Assembly (NCBI RefSeq): GCF_009730915.1
Contig: NC_052488.1
Span: 17,850,305-17,914,304 of the forward strand
Length of the DNA: 64,000 nt
Direction: 5' to 3'
From: Dioscorea cayenensis subsp. rotundata
Taxonomy: Eukaryota; Streptophyta; Magnoliopsida; Dioscoreales; Dioscoreaceae
The notes beneath the pieces were generated by a model that was not told where the DNA came from, searched no databases, and saw nothing but the letters and a program-made list of their open reading frames with translations. Each line of letters opens with the position of its first letter. The first letter of the stretch is position 1. A program made the translations under genes and the position numbers. This document shows, one piece after another, positions 35,779 to 47,957 of this stretch.

Positions 35779-36347
35779 GGAATGCTAGTTTTTTTTTCTT
35801 CAAATTCTAATTTTGGTGATATTTGAAAAATAAAAAACCTTGTTTTGATTTCTTATGCATTTTTTTCTGGTGTTGGTGGGAGTTTTTGTCCAATTATGAA
35901 TCCGATAAAAAATTGAGACTTAAAATTAACAGGCTACAGAAAAATGGCCACTTAAACAATTACTTTTTGAAGCATTTCATACTTTTCAACTTCTTGTTTT
36001 AGGGTTTCTGGTGCCTTTGTGGAACTTTTGCTCTTTTGTTTTATATACTAGCTTTTTGTATTTATATTTGCTTTCTTACGGGTAAATTTTAGATGATTTA
36101 TTTCTTTTTAAATAATAATAATAGTTTCGTGTTATTCTTCCTTATCTTCTAGTATTAAACTTAGCTGCCAAACCTCAGTCCATCAGAAATACACAGAAAG
36201 AAAAACAAAATCAAGATGTATTTATTAATAAAAAAATATGTGAACATAGTAAAAATAAGTTAAAAGTGAAATAAACCTACTCAAATTTTTTTAAAATAAT
36301 TATATAGAAGAATAAAAAACTATTTACAAAAAGGAGGAAAAAAATTT

Positions 36348-36714
36348 GGTTTAATTACTGTACAGACCCCTGTAATTATGTACGTTCTGTCATTTTAGTC
36401 TTTGTAATACTTTTAGATACATTTAAAACCTCATATTTGATCGAGTTGAAAATTTGTAGTCCGCGGCATAGGCGTTAACTTTACTGTTTCTTTAAAACCA
36501 TGCCAGCTCAAAATAGGGGGACTTAATTGTACCTAACAGCGAATATTTAAAACCATGCCAGCTCAAAAGAAACGGCGAAGATAACGCCATCTACACCTCG
36601 GACTCGAAAGTCTCAACTCGATCAAATATGAGGACTTAAATGTATCTAAAAATATTACAAAGACTAAAAAGGTAGAAAGTACACTATTACAGAGACCTGT
36701 ATGGTAATTATACC
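36348..36714. mobile_element. Mutator-type foldback MITE in block copy 1
   Basis: The 367-bp element has long terminal inverted repeats of about 165 bp (GGTTTAATTACTGTACAGAC against GGTATAATTACCATACAGGT read inward). It is flanked by a perfect 9-bp duplication AAAAAATTT at 36339-36347 and 36715-36723. Copy 2 of the block has the uninterrupted site near 43228-43240. Confidence 0.88.
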
Positions 36715-36805
36715 AAAAAATTTATATAAAACATGTATGGTGAAAAAAAAACCCCCTCCGTGTCTTCAATTTGAATAATAAATATATAAAATAATCATTC
36801 ATAAC

Positions 36806-37115
36806 ATTCTTAGGAGCCAAATGGTAAGACATAAAAATGCAAAGAAAAAACAAAGGTTTGAATCTTCCTCGACAATACTGTTACTGTAATGTTCATGCAC
36901 TATATACTTAGGGCCATTACTGTTTTTGTACTGTTCACATACACGGGCGTGGGTCTCATGTAGAAAAAATAGTAGTTTCAGCCCTCCAGAATTGCAGGGC
37001 ATGCGGGATTTTTTTTAAGAGGTCTGTAAGCCACAGTAAATTAATACACCTCCGTACCTATTTGTTTCTTTGACAATTTTTTAAATGTGGGCACTCGTCG
37101 CCTTTTAGTAAAAAA
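36806..37115 (+). mobile_element. tRNA-derived SINE-like insertion 1
   Basis: Box-A-like TAGGAGCCAAATGG (36811-36824) and box-B-like GGTTTGAATCT (36855-36865) are followed by CGACAATACTGTTACTGTAA and a tail ending TTTTAGTAAAAAAAAC. The block copy 2 lacks it (ACATTCTTGGAGCGAAATT near 43328). It shares its body and tail with the insertion at 37585. The target duplication is unclear. Confidence 0.6.
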
Positions 37116-37584
37116 AACTTTCATTGGAGTGAAATTTGTGTAATTATTTGTTTTACTTCTTTGAAATAAAAAAAAAATACATTCATTTGTGCTGCAAACG
37201 ACACTTGTGGCAAATTAATATAAATCAACGTTACATAGAGGGGCTTAACCAATAAATTTATATAATTTTTATTATTTAAAGAGAAAAAAAAGGGCAAAAG
37301 TGGCAACCGGTGGCTTGGCAACAAAGAAATAACAAAGGCAACGTACTTTTATTCTCTCTTTAATCATAAAAACAAAACCCAAAGATCACTAAAGTGGAAT
37401 AAAAGAAACGGTTTATTTTTATTCTTATTTTTTAAGTTTTTTTTTTAGTCGAGAATGAAAGAAAGGGAAGACTGGTGCCTTGGTGCCCAAGTTTATATGT
37501 GAGATTCCTGATTTTCTTTTTTTTTTTAAAGATGCCCAATACTCCACATTTTTCCTATCTTTAACAATAAGTTACTAATAAATC

Positions 37585-37784
37585 GTCAACCATTGGATAG
37601 TCCAATGATATAACACCATAGTGTAAGGGGGAGGTCATGGGTTCAAATCCCTCCCTCGGCAATACTGTTCCCCATACTATTCATACACTGTTCAGCCGGG
37701 ATTCTTATACTATTCGTATATACAGAATTCAGTACTGTTTATATTCATAAAAAAGAGCGTTTGTAGCCTATTATTCAAAAAAAA
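37585..37784 (+). mobile_element. tRNA-derived SINE insertion 2
   Basis: Box-A-like TAGTCCAATGA (37598-37608) and a good box B GGTTCAAATCC (37640-37650) are followed by the family body TCGGCAATACTGTTC and an A-rich tail. The flanks TTACTAATAAATC (37572-37584) and TTATTAATAAATC (37785-37797) form a 13-bp target duplication with one difference. Block copy 2 shows the empty site AAGTTATTAATAAATAAC near 43790. Confidence 0.8.
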
Positions 37785-38051
37785 TTATTAATAAATCATT
37801 TTTAGAATAGTACCTATCACTGGCAACCAGTAGTCGAACTAGAAATAATATCAAGGATTGCAGACTTAAAAAAATTCTATATTAATTTAAATTGGAGATA
37901 ATAATAATTAATATTTTCAAAAAATATAAACTATAGATATCACTAATGACTACCACTACAAAGCCGGAGTTGAAACTTTCGATTTTATATATTTTGAAAT
38001 TGTTTTAAAATAGCTTCATCATTACTTATTTCAAATACCTGTCATTCTGAT

Positions 38052-40183
38052 CAAGGTAGTCAAATTCAGCCTAAGCATTGCCCTGGTCAAGTCCAGGGGT
38101 CAACAATTGATGGGTTCGACCGAGTCGAATCGGGGTTGAACCGGGTCAATAATAAAATATTAAAAAATATATTATAATAAATTAACAATGATAAAAAATA
38201 ATATAACATATATTTTTAATAATTAAAAACACAATTAGTTTAATATCATATTTAAAATTGTTAAGTCTGATGACGTGGATTGGTATTATATGACAAGCCA
38301 AAGTGGTGACATGGCAAGAGGATGATAACATGGCATGTGGTGACTCATCAAAAGAAAAGATGACTAGGATGATGATGTGGCAAAAGATATTATCATAACA
38401 TTTAATGAAGATCAAGGTGGAGATTTGATTAAGATCTAGATTGAAGATTTTATTTCTCTCAATACAATCATGTGATGATAAACTATTTTTGGAAAGTGTA
38501 TCAAGACTATAGGATCTTTTCTAGAAAGGCAAGTTTTATTTTAGATGTGATTATCTATCCTTGGTAAGATCCGGGATGATAATTCATATCTTTGATAGAG
38601 CTCCTTTTTAGAAAGATCTATTTGAAGAGAGAGGAATATTCTATTATTGGCAAGAGTTCAAGATCATGAAGATTATGTGAAGCTATTAGAAGACACAAGT
38701 TAAACTTGGTATGAAGCTATTTGAAGACACAAACTAAATAAGGTAAAGACATACCAAGGAGATCATCAAGACCATATTTAGCATTACTATATTGAAGGAA
38801 GATCCAAGAGCTATCTATGGACGGAACTATTCATGGAGACTAGTCATATGAGGAGATTAATTGAAGATTGCATAAGATATGATTAGAGATTTGAAGATCC
38901 AAGCATGGATGATTGAAGATCATGCTTAAAGATATTGAAGGCTAAACTTGGATGAAGACAAGATCAAGTTTAGTAACAATATTTCCATGAGTCAAACGAA
39001 GATCATTTGGAAGACCAAACTTGGGCCAAGTTTGGAAAGGAAGATCGGGAGATCTTCGGTGGCTATCTTCGGTGAGATGGTCACGTGTGCCTTGGTGGGC
39101 ACGTCTCTCGGGAGAGGGAGACCTTCTGAAGTGATGTGAGGAAGGAAGCAGCTGCAAGCAGGAGGAGCTCGGGTCGAGTCAACTGCTATGAGGCGGACTG
39201 AAGGAACCAGGAGGTTGAAGGTCGCAGATTCGGGTGCATCTAGCTAGAACTCAGTCATGTTCAGTAAGGTGGGCCATGTTACAACTGGGTGTTGCAACAT
39301 CTAACTTTGGAAGGTGTCCATGTTAGGAAGCCGCGGAGAATTCTAAAAGAGGTAACTTTGTAGACGTCGGTGCGTCTATATAAGACATCCTGCTCAAAGA
39401 TTTAGGATGGAGCCAACAAGTGAGAGACTCTTCGGTGAGAGTTGAGTGTGTGGCCGTCGGGCAATCTTGAGAGGATATTCTTTGTATTGAGAGACTAAGT
39501 GAGTGTTGTACTCCTTGTTCATATACCTCTTTTAGTGGATTGTTTCTCCGGGCCTGGCCCCCCAGATGTAGGCAAGGTTGTGCCGAACTGGGTTACCAAT
39601 TTGCTTGTCTCCTTTATCTTGCTTTGATTGTGTGTGAGTGTTTAATCTTTGAGTTTTTTTTTTGAGTGAACTTAACACATCATACCTCCATCGGAACCAT
39701 CAAAAATATCCAAATACAATTAATTTAATATTTAATATTTTATTTTTATATATTATTATTAAATCTTAAAAATATAAAATATTAAAAACAAACAAAACAA
39801 AACACGTGAACCATCATCTCTCTCTCTCACACCATTAGTCTCCCTTCAGGACTCACACAAAAGGTGAACTCTCTCTCTCCTCTCTCTTCTTTCCCGTTCT
39901 TTCATTTCTCCCTCACTTTTCTCACCTCCCGCCGGAAGTTCTTTCACTTCTCCTCTCATTCTTCACCTTCAATCCTCTCATTCTTTTCTTTTTTTTAAAA
40001 AAAATTTTTTAATCAGTTAAATCCGGCCGGGCCACCCGGTTCCCAGGTAAACCAGTCAGGTCATTTGATTTTTGACAAGGTTATTTCAAGGGAGGGTTAA
40101 AAGATGTAACCGGACCGGTCTCATGGTTGGTTCTCAATTTTTCCAGTTGAACCAGCCGAGCTGGTCCTGGTTTGACAACATTG
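38052..40183 (+). mobile_element. hAT-like element with nested LTR, in block copy 1
   Basis: Ends read inward CAAGGTAGTCAAA and CAATGTTGTCAAA, and the flanks are a perfect 8-bp duplication ATTCTGAT (38044-38051 and 40184-40191), the hAT signature. The subterminal parts are rich in CCGG and GGTT words (GGGTTGAACCGGG, GAACCAGCCGAGCTGGTCC). About 1.4 kb of the interior is an LTR-like insertion at 38259-39677. There is no transposase. Block copy 2 has the empty site ATTCTGACCAGTGGCG near 44035. Confidence 0.85.
38259..39677 (+). repeat. Solo-LTR-like sequence nested in the hAT element
   Basis: Begins TGTTAAGTCTGATGACG and ends GAACTTAACA, so its ends are inverted copies of TGTTAAGT. A TATA box (GTCTATATAAGAC) lies near 39375 in a promoter-like position. 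It is related, in opposite orientation, to 49548-50590: both share a GATGTAGGCAAG...TGTGCC.AACTGGGTTACCAAT block. No primer site, polypurine tract or target duplication was found, so the solo-LTR call is an inference. Confidence 0.55.
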
Positions 40184-41370
40184 ATTCTGATGCGTGGCTT
40201 ATCTAATGGTTATTTAGGGAGCGTTAATTTGGGGGAAAGTAGTGGGGAAGTCACTGTAGTGGACTTCCCCCCACTTTGGATGTTCATTTGCCCACACTTT
40301 CCCCACTTCAACACTTCTTTGATTTTAAACTAAACGTCATTAAGCATTTTTTTCACCAAAGTGGGAAAAATAAAATTTTATACAAACCCACTTCCCCCAA
40401 TTTCAGGATTTTTGTTATTTTTTCCAAAATGAACACTAGAACTATTGGAAGTGATATCAACTTCCAACCAATTCAGGGACATGCCACTTCACATGCATAA
40501 CTTATGACATATATGTGACCAATCAAAGAAAAACAAGTTTTGTCAAACATCCATAGATACCTTTGTTGAGTGAAAAAATTATATAATCTAATAATAAATT
40601 TATAATTATTTTAATAACTAATTTAATAAGTAATTTGATAATAAAATTAATAGTTAAAATGATCAATATGATATTAAAATCATTAAATAACATGCTAGAA
40701 ATGTATGAAAAATGTGAGAAAAGTTCACAAATACTTTTTTTTGTTGGGTTAATAATCAAATTCAAAATTGTAAAATATGAATAACAATTTAATAAATTTA
40801 ATAATAAATTTAATAACTAATAATAAAATTAAAAGTTAAACTAATTAATGCGGTACTTAAAATCATTAAAATAATGTTAAAATTTTTGGTATGTAAAAGG
40901 CTTTTAATTCCAAATTTACAAATTTCTCTAAACAAATACAAAATCTGATAATACAGAATATTCAGTTACATCTAAACAAATACCGGATTTGACTGTATTG
41001 TATTTTAAAATCCATGTATTTCTAGTTACATTGTAACTGCAAATCGACTATATTTATAGTTACATTGAACAAAACGCCGCCTAAGTGAACGTCCCTGCGC
41101 AAGTGCATGTGTTGTATCAAGTAATATAGTATGCGACATACCCATGGTTGCCGATTCCATGAGGACTATGAGTGGGAGTACTAAATTGATCAAAGTAAAT
41201 CAACCACCAACGGATAGGAAGCTTGTTTTCTAGGACAACAGTCTTGATTTAACTCCTACAATGACCTTCTCCCAATCTTGTGTCCGGTGTCACCTCCCAA
41301 CTATTCGTACAAATAGGTAAGTGAGAAGGAGAAGTCCTGAGGAGTAACTTTGGGTTTTAAGCTCAACTTG

Positions 41371-42271
41371 TAGGGGTGAGCAAAATAATCCCGATTAGAT
41401 GATCCGATCTGGTATCCGATGTTTTGATCCGAATTTTTTGGGTACCCGATCCATTAAAAGGGTCAGGTACCCAATCCTAATTTTTTTAGATAAAAACCGG
41501 GGCTAATCCTAGTCGGGAGAAATTAAAAATTGGGTTTCCAAATTAGATCCGGTTTTTAATTTTATTATATTCTATTTATATAATAATTTTAGATTTTATA
41601 TGGCCTAAAAAGTAAAAATGGAAAAAAAATCCAAATCCCTCATCTAAACCCTTTAAGAGTTATATATATACATTAATAAATTTAAATTTTACAAGGGCTA
41701 AAAATAAAAAAAATATATATCCAAATGCCAAATCAAATAACATAAAGAGTTATATGCTTATATAGTTATATATTTATATATATTAATAAATTTAAATTTA
41801 CAGGAGCTAAAAGTTTAAAAAAAAATTCCAAATCCTTACCTTCTAGTCCCCAACGGCCATTGCCCCGCCTCTTTAGCCTCCAATCAAATCTCTTCTTTCT
41901 CTCTCAACTAATGATCATTATTGATGAGACGCTTGATACTTTTTGTAATGCCTAAGATTGATAAAACTTTTTATTATTTTTGTTATGATTTTATTGTGTT
42001 GAGAATAATATAAGAGTTTAATGCTAAGTTATAAGCTTTTCATATTTGTTTTTTTATATAATGTTGTTATATAAAACAAATCCATGGAATAGATAAAACT
42101 TAAATTCGGATCCGGATATCTGATATCCAATCTGGTTTAAATTGGATACCCGATTTTCGGTACCCGGTTTAAACTAGGTCGGATGCAGGTCGAGTTATTA
42201 TCGATTCAAAAAACCATGTACCTGATCCTATTTTTAGAACCGGATCGGGTACTCGGTTTCACTCACCCCTA
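41371..42271. mobile_element. Non-autonomous hAT element
   Basis: Terminal inverted repeats TAGGGGTGAGCAAA and TAGGGGTGAGTGAAA (read inward) and a perfect 8-bp duplication TCAACTTG (41363-41370 and 42272-42279) define a 901-bp element. Subterminal regions repeat the words GGTACCCG, GATCCG and CCGGTTT in both orientations, typical of transposase-binding sites. There is no coding capacity. Confidence 0.93.
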
Positions 42272-42439
42272 TCAACTTGTCCTAGCAAGAACCCAACCTT
42301 TGTAGAATAAAGGCATGTTTTATGGGAGTTGATTATCAGGTCAGAAATGCCTTCAAACAAGTATAAAATCAACTTGATGGTCCTAAGATCTTCCATTTTC
42401 TCCTGCAGTCAAGTCCTTTCTCCCGTAATCTTGTCTCAG

Positions 42440-44470
42440 GGGACCTGGCATAAACAAACCCAAGTTGCCCCCCACATATATGGCCATAGACTCCCCTTTA
42501 ATTATACGGTTTGGGACTAAACCAGGCTTGCAACAACTTGTGTGACAGCCACCACAGCTAATGAACAAGTGTCTTGTGTGCTTTAAAAATAAATTATTTT
42601 ATTTTATTTTGTTAATCATTGTTGAATGGAGTCAAACATAATATTAAAAAAAAAATATAATGGAATGCTATTTTTTTTCTTCAAATTCTATTTTTGGTGA
42701 TATTTGAAAAATAAATAACCGTGTGTTTGATTTCTTATGCATTTTTTTTCTGATGTTGGTGGGAGTTTTCGTCCAATTATGAATCTGATAAAAAAAACTG
42801 AGACTTAAAATTAATAGAACGGCTACAGAAAAATGGCCACTTATATAATTACTTTTTCAAGTGTTTCATATTTTTCTACTTCTTGTTTTAGGGTTTTTTG
42901 TGGCTTTGTGGAAGTCTTGCTCTTTTGTTTTATATACCAGCTCTTTGTATTTATACTTGCTTTCTTTCTGATACATTTTAGATAGTTTATTTTTTAAAAA
43001 TAATAATAATGATCGTTTCGTATTATTCTTCCTTATCTTCTAGTATTCAACTTGGCTGATAAACCTCCGTCAACCAAAAATACACTGCAAGAAAAACAAA
43101 ATTAAAATGTATTTGTTAAAAAAAAATTATGTGAACATATTAAAAATAAGTTAAAAGTGAAATAAATCTACTCAAATTTTTTTAAAAAACATTATATAGA
43201 AGATTAGAAAAAAACTATTCACAAAAAGGGAGAAAAAAAATTATATAAAACATGTATGGTGAAAAAAAGATAAACACCCTCTGTGTCTTCAATTTGAATA
43301 ATAAATATATGAGATAATCATTCGTAACATTCTTGGAGCGAAATTTGTGTAATTATTTGTTTTAATTCTTTAAAATAAAAAAATATTCATTTGCTATGCA
43401 AACGACACGTGTGGGAGATTAATATAAATCAACGTTATATAGAGGGGCTAAATTTATATAATTTTTATTATTTTAAGAGGAAAAAAACAGAGGCAAAAGT
43501 GGCACCGGGTGGCTTGGCAACAAAGAAATAACAAAGGCAACTTACTTTTATTCTCTCTTTAGCCACAAAACAAAACCCAAAGATCACTAAAGTGGAATAA
43601 ATGAAACGGTTTATTTTTATTCTTAATTTTTAATTTTTAATTTTTTAATTTTAATTTTTTAGCCGAGAATGAAAGAAAGGGAAGACTGGTGCCTAGGTGC
43701 CCAAGTTTACATGTGAGATTCCTATTTTTTTTTTCTTTTTTTTTTTAAATAGATGCTCAAAAATCCACATTTTTCTTTCTTCAACAATAAGTTATTAATA
43801 AATAACTTTTAGAATAGCACCTATCACTGACAACCAGTAGCAAGAGCTAGAAATAAGACCGAAGTGTTGTTGACTTAACAAATTTTGTATTAATTCAAAA
43901 TTGAGATAATAATAATTAATATTTTAAAAAAATATTAATTATACATATCACGGACGACTACCACCACAAAGCATTGGCTTTATATATATTGAAATAAAAT
44001 CGCTTTATCATCAATTATTTCAAATACTTGTCATTCTGACCAGTGGCGTATGTAATGGTCATTTAGGGAGTGTTCATTTGGGGGAAGTAATGGTCATGTC
44101 ACTGAAGTGGGCTGACTTTCTCTAACATTTGATGTTCATTTGCTCTCACTTTTCCCACTTCAGCACTTATTTGATTTTGATTTAAGCTCCATTAAGCATT
44201 TTTTTCACCAAAGTGAGGGAAGTAAAATTTTATGTAAGTCTTCCTCTAACTCCATGATTTTTTTTCTACTTTTTCCAAAATGAACACCAAAACTATTGGA
44301 AGTGATATTAACTTCAAACCAATTAAGGAATGTACCACTCCTCCCTACTTAATTTCATATCACTTTCTGCTAAGTAAACGTCCCTACGCAAGTGCATGAG
44401 TTGTATCAAGTAATATAGTGTGTGACAAACATATGGTGGTCAATTCCACGAGGACTAGGAGTACGAGTAA
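42440..44470 (+). repeat. Duplicated non-coding block, copy 2 (mostly without insertions)
   Basis: Parallel to 35530-41180 but without the MITE, SINE and hAT insertions, so it preserves the pre-insertion sites. The right end reaches AAACGTCCCTACGCAAGTGCATGAGTTGTATCAAG, matching about 41085-41130 in copy 1. No coding sequence is supported. Confidence 0.85.
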
Positions 44471-46300
44471 TTACTAATTGTTTAATATTTAGCTAATTGA
44501 TAACATTGAAAGAAGATTAAATCAATAATTACAGGGACAATGGATATCGCTGGGAAGGTAATCAATCATAAGAAGAGATATCTACACAAGAAATCCTTCT
44601 ATGATTTTATGTGAAGCTCTAGAAGAAGGTATCGGATTATCATTGAGTAGATTTGTAGGGGCTCTTGAAATATATTCACCCTTTTCTTAGGGCTGTGAGC
44701 AATTAATCAATCTTATATAGAGCTATATTGGAATCTCTTCTTAGCCTAGACTTCTCACAATTGCATTAATTTTCTATGAACCCTGAGAGGAGGGTTAAAC
44801 TTAGACTTCATTATTTATCGTAATCCCTTTCTTAAAGCGATTGGCAACTAATCCTATACATAGCTAAATTGAGAGCTCTCTTCAATCTAGACCCCTACAA
44901 TGCATGAATGCTCAATGAAATCCGAATGTATGGTTAGCACACTAATTAGGAAAACTGTGGTAGTTAATTTCCTATATCTAGGTTTACTTATAATTCTCTC
45001 GTGGTAGTTAATTTCCTATATCTAGGTTTACTTATAATTCTCTCCAATTATGGTAGAGCTATGCATGAGGATTTCTCAATCTTTCTCACATGTATCAAAC
45101 ATAAAAATCAAGCTCTCGCTGTAATATAAACCATGCCTTTCAATAACATATAATTAAATCTCAATAAAAAAAGAACTCAATATAGAACTATATCCAAATT
45201 TAAAATACAAATCAAATCCTATGGTTCATTAATGCCAGAATATTAGTTCCTTATCCGAAGAGAGTTTATAACACAAACCAAGATAAATGAAATAAAATTA
45301 AAAAACATAATGAAAACCCCATCGAGCTCCATGCTTCTCTTGATTGATGGATTCTCTTCCAAGAAGACTTGATCCCTCCTTCAATCCCCGCGTTATGTTG
45401 ATAATATCTTCTCCAAAAAGCCGCCAAAGATCTCTCCTCTATATAGTGTCTTCAATCTTTAGAAGCCTCACAAAAAACAGCCCGAAAACCCTCTTCAAAA
45501 TCCTTTTTTCCCAATGCTTTACTAAAAGTCCCCAAAATTAATCGTGTCTATCTTTTACAGTATAGAAATCAGATTAAGCATAGGGTCAACACATGGGTGT
45601 GTTCCCAGCTGTGTACTTGGTTAAGAAGAAAACTATAATGTAACATACCATCATATTATTCAACCATTCATCTTCCATCTTATTATGCAACTCAGTCTTA
45701 ATGATGTTCACAGCAAATAATAAAAAAAATATCCAATATTTTCTTACAACAAATAATCAATCAAAATACTCAAACAAATTGAACAAGATTTAAAATAAGT
45801 AGAGAAAAAGTATGACAAATATGGTACAATGAAAAATACACACAAACTTAGAAGAAATTGAGAAAAAAAAACTTATTAATTGACACAATCTACAAAAGCT
45901 GCAAATATGGACCTCACTAGCCCTTGACTCACACGAATCCAAAAGGAAGAGAGAGAGAGGTTACGTCTTCTTTTAGGGATTTTAAGAGAGGGGGTGCCTC
46001 TTCTTTAAGGATTTTGTTTTAATTTTTAATTTCATTTATTTATTTATTTATTTATTATTTACATTGATACCCTAAAAAGGTTGGTAATTATGTTTTGATA
46101 ATTTCAATAAAAAACATACCTAACATCTAAATAAAATTTCCAAAAAATATATTATGAAAAAAAATGAAAGAGAACCGGGATACAGGCCCAGCTCCCTACG
46201 TCTTTAATGAAGGGGCAGGGATAGTATCTCCTTCCTCATTTAAGGAGGGATGTGTGTTGTAGGGGGGCTGAGAACACACACAAGTTAATAGAGAATCAAT
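44470..46300. other. Repeat-like non-coding stretch
   Basis: No open coding frame of note. The text starting with a 'first-position, guide-to-restart' style sequence near 44380-44700 resembles the 3' untranslated parts of plant Ty3-type elements, but I could not define ends. A TTTA/ATTT microsatellite lies near 46033-46055. Confidence 0.35.
44957..45044 (+). repeat. Perfect 44-bp tandem duplication
   Basis: GTGGTAGTTAATTTCCTATA and the next 24 bases are repeated exactly (44957-45000 and 45001-45044), indicating a recent local duplication. Confidence 0.95.
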
Positions 46301-46309
46301 TAAAATGAT

Positions 46310-46546
46310 ATGGACAAACTGCTTAGATGACCTATAGATGCTCCCATAAAAAGTTAGAAACTGATCTCCAAGTGGAAGGTCGTAGAAGAGTGAAAGGTAG
46401 AGCTAACAACTGTTTAGCAAAAATTTTACATAATGATATGGCAGAACTTGGTTTATCTAATCTTTTGGTCTTTGATAAAGCAACGCAGAAGGAAATGATC
46501 ATGTAACAAATCCTAAATAGTTGAGACTAACAGGTTGTTGTTGTCA
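46310..46546 (+). mobile_element. Probable RTE-type LINE 3' end fragment
   Basis: The plus strand carries decayed text equivalent to the C-terminus of RTE-clade ORFs (LAKILHNDMAELGLSN followed by FDKATQKEM) and ends in CTAAATAGTTGAGACTAACAGGTTGTTGTTGT, like the (TTG)n tails of plant RTE elements. The identification is by family memory and is modest. Confidence 0.45.
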
Positions 46547-46737
46547 TTATCTTGCTTTTACTGTTGAAATTGTTAAAAATATTTTCAAAATAGATAAGAT
46601 TAATCTCACATGATAGAAGAAATAAATAAGGATGTTTGATATTCTACATTTTAGATTTGATTCAAATTCTATTTATCATATTTAACCGTAATTTAAATAA
46701 TCATTTTTCAGTTTTAAGAGCTGTATCTCTTGGTAAC

Positions 46738-47582
46738 CAATGTTTGAAAACCAGACCGGACCGGCCGGTCGGACCAGCAGAACCGGGAACCGGCCGGTAG
46801 CCCGGTCCGGTTCAATGGAGCTCGTTGACTGGGAGTCAACCCTGTCAAACCCGGCGAACCGGCCGGTTTGACCAGAACCGGGTTGACCCCGGTTCTGAAT
46901 TTTGTTTTAAATTTATCCTAATGTATTCAAAGAAGAAGAAAAAGAGCAATGAATTTAAGCGTTGGCATTCCTTGGAAGAAGACAGATAGACAGATATATC
47001 GTTAGTACAATTGCAGCATGCTTCTTGCCAAGAACTGAGAACCAGTATTCCTGCTCTTCCCGAGTGCTCTGTTCCTCCAGTTGCCTTGCATTGGAGTCAG
47101 GTAAAACCTCAGCATTCCATTGTCACCTTGGCTTGGAGAATACCTTGCACTCCTATTCCTCTCCAAGACAAACTCATCTCTTCTCTTTTTCCCATGCCCA
47201 TTGGTCTCCACACAACTCCTCATCATCCTTCCAGAACCACTACTGCTGCTAAAAGAATGCCTTGCACTCACATTGCTGTTACACCGCAGGACTTTCCTCC
47301 CATTCGAACCTTGTCTCCGAAGCTCTGGCCATGACTCTGAGAATGACCTCCCAACAGCATTCTCTCCTCCTTTGCCACCACTTCGCCAGTGTATAAAGTA
47401 TAAACCCCCAGTGTATTATAATATATATATAATATATAATATATATTATATTATATATATTAATATATAATATAATTATTATGTCATCCGGTTCAACCAA
47501 ACCGGGTCATCCGGTCGGACCAATTGACCCATGACCCAATTGATTGGCCGGTTCACTTCCCGGTCCGGTTCTGAAAACATTG
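46738..47582. mobile_element. hAT-like non-autonomous element with GC-rich ends
   Basis: Ends read inward CAATGTTTGAAAACCAGACCGG and CAATGTTTTCAGAACCGGACCGG, and both subterminal regions are dense in CCGG and CCGGTT words, like the 38052-40183 element. The interior holds an open stretch at 46962-47334 of unknown origin and a palindromic TA tract at about 47416-47480. No 8-bp duplication is seen (TTGGTAAC against TCTGAAGT). Confidence 0.6.
46962..47334. other. GC-richer insert of unknown origin inside the hAT-like element
   Basis: This interval is open for 85-110 codons in several frames of both strands and has a base composition unlike its AT-rich neighbours, which would fit a captured host exon. 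No family is recognisable in either strand's translation and no splice pattern is clear, so I do not call a gene. Confidence 0.35.
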
Positions 47583-47957
47583 TCTGAAGTGAAAAAATTT
47601 ATTAGTTCTCCATCTCTCTTAAAAATGATGCATAGATTCCTTACTCTATGTTAAATGCAATCTTTGACTACTACGATTATTGTAGAAATTGTGTATCTTG
47701 CTACTCTCCAACATGAAAATTTTAAAGATTGAATTTGTGAGTGCAACATGGTTTGAAATGGGGCTTTGTTGTATCCTCAAGGTTATTTCTAGGTTCCCTT
47801 ATGCATAGTAGATTTTGGTGGGGATAAATTAAGCCCAAAGAAGAGTGGTGCTATGCATTATACCATGAAGCCTTTCAAAAATTTAATTTCTTCTCTCTTT
47901 CTAGTAATCTTTAGGCTTACTTTTAACCATGGATTTTTCATCGAGGAAGATGGCGAC

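Larger units (their letters stand above)
35530..41180 (+). repeat. Duplicated non-coding block, copy 1 (with insertions)
   Basis: Collinear with 42440-44470 over most of the latter's length; shared stretches include AACTAATGAACAAGTGTC, ATTGTTGAATGGAGTCAAAC, TTTGGTGATATTTGAAAAAT and AACTATTGGAAGTGATAT. Copy 1 is longer because it contains a MITE at 36348-36714, SINE-like insertions at about 36806-37115 and 37585-37784, a hAT element at 38052-40183 and extra AT-rich sequence at about 40500-41080. No coding sequence is credible in it. Confidence 0.85.

Noticed and set aside
37598..37650. Possible tRNA gene (box A and box B words)
   Set aside because: No acceptor stem or cloverleaf can be drawn, and the sequence sits inside a SINE with target duplications and an empty site in the duplicated block.
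46738..47582. 8-bp target duplication for the hAT-like element
   Set aside because: The immediate flanks TTGGTAAC and TCTGAAGT do not match, so no duplication is claimed.
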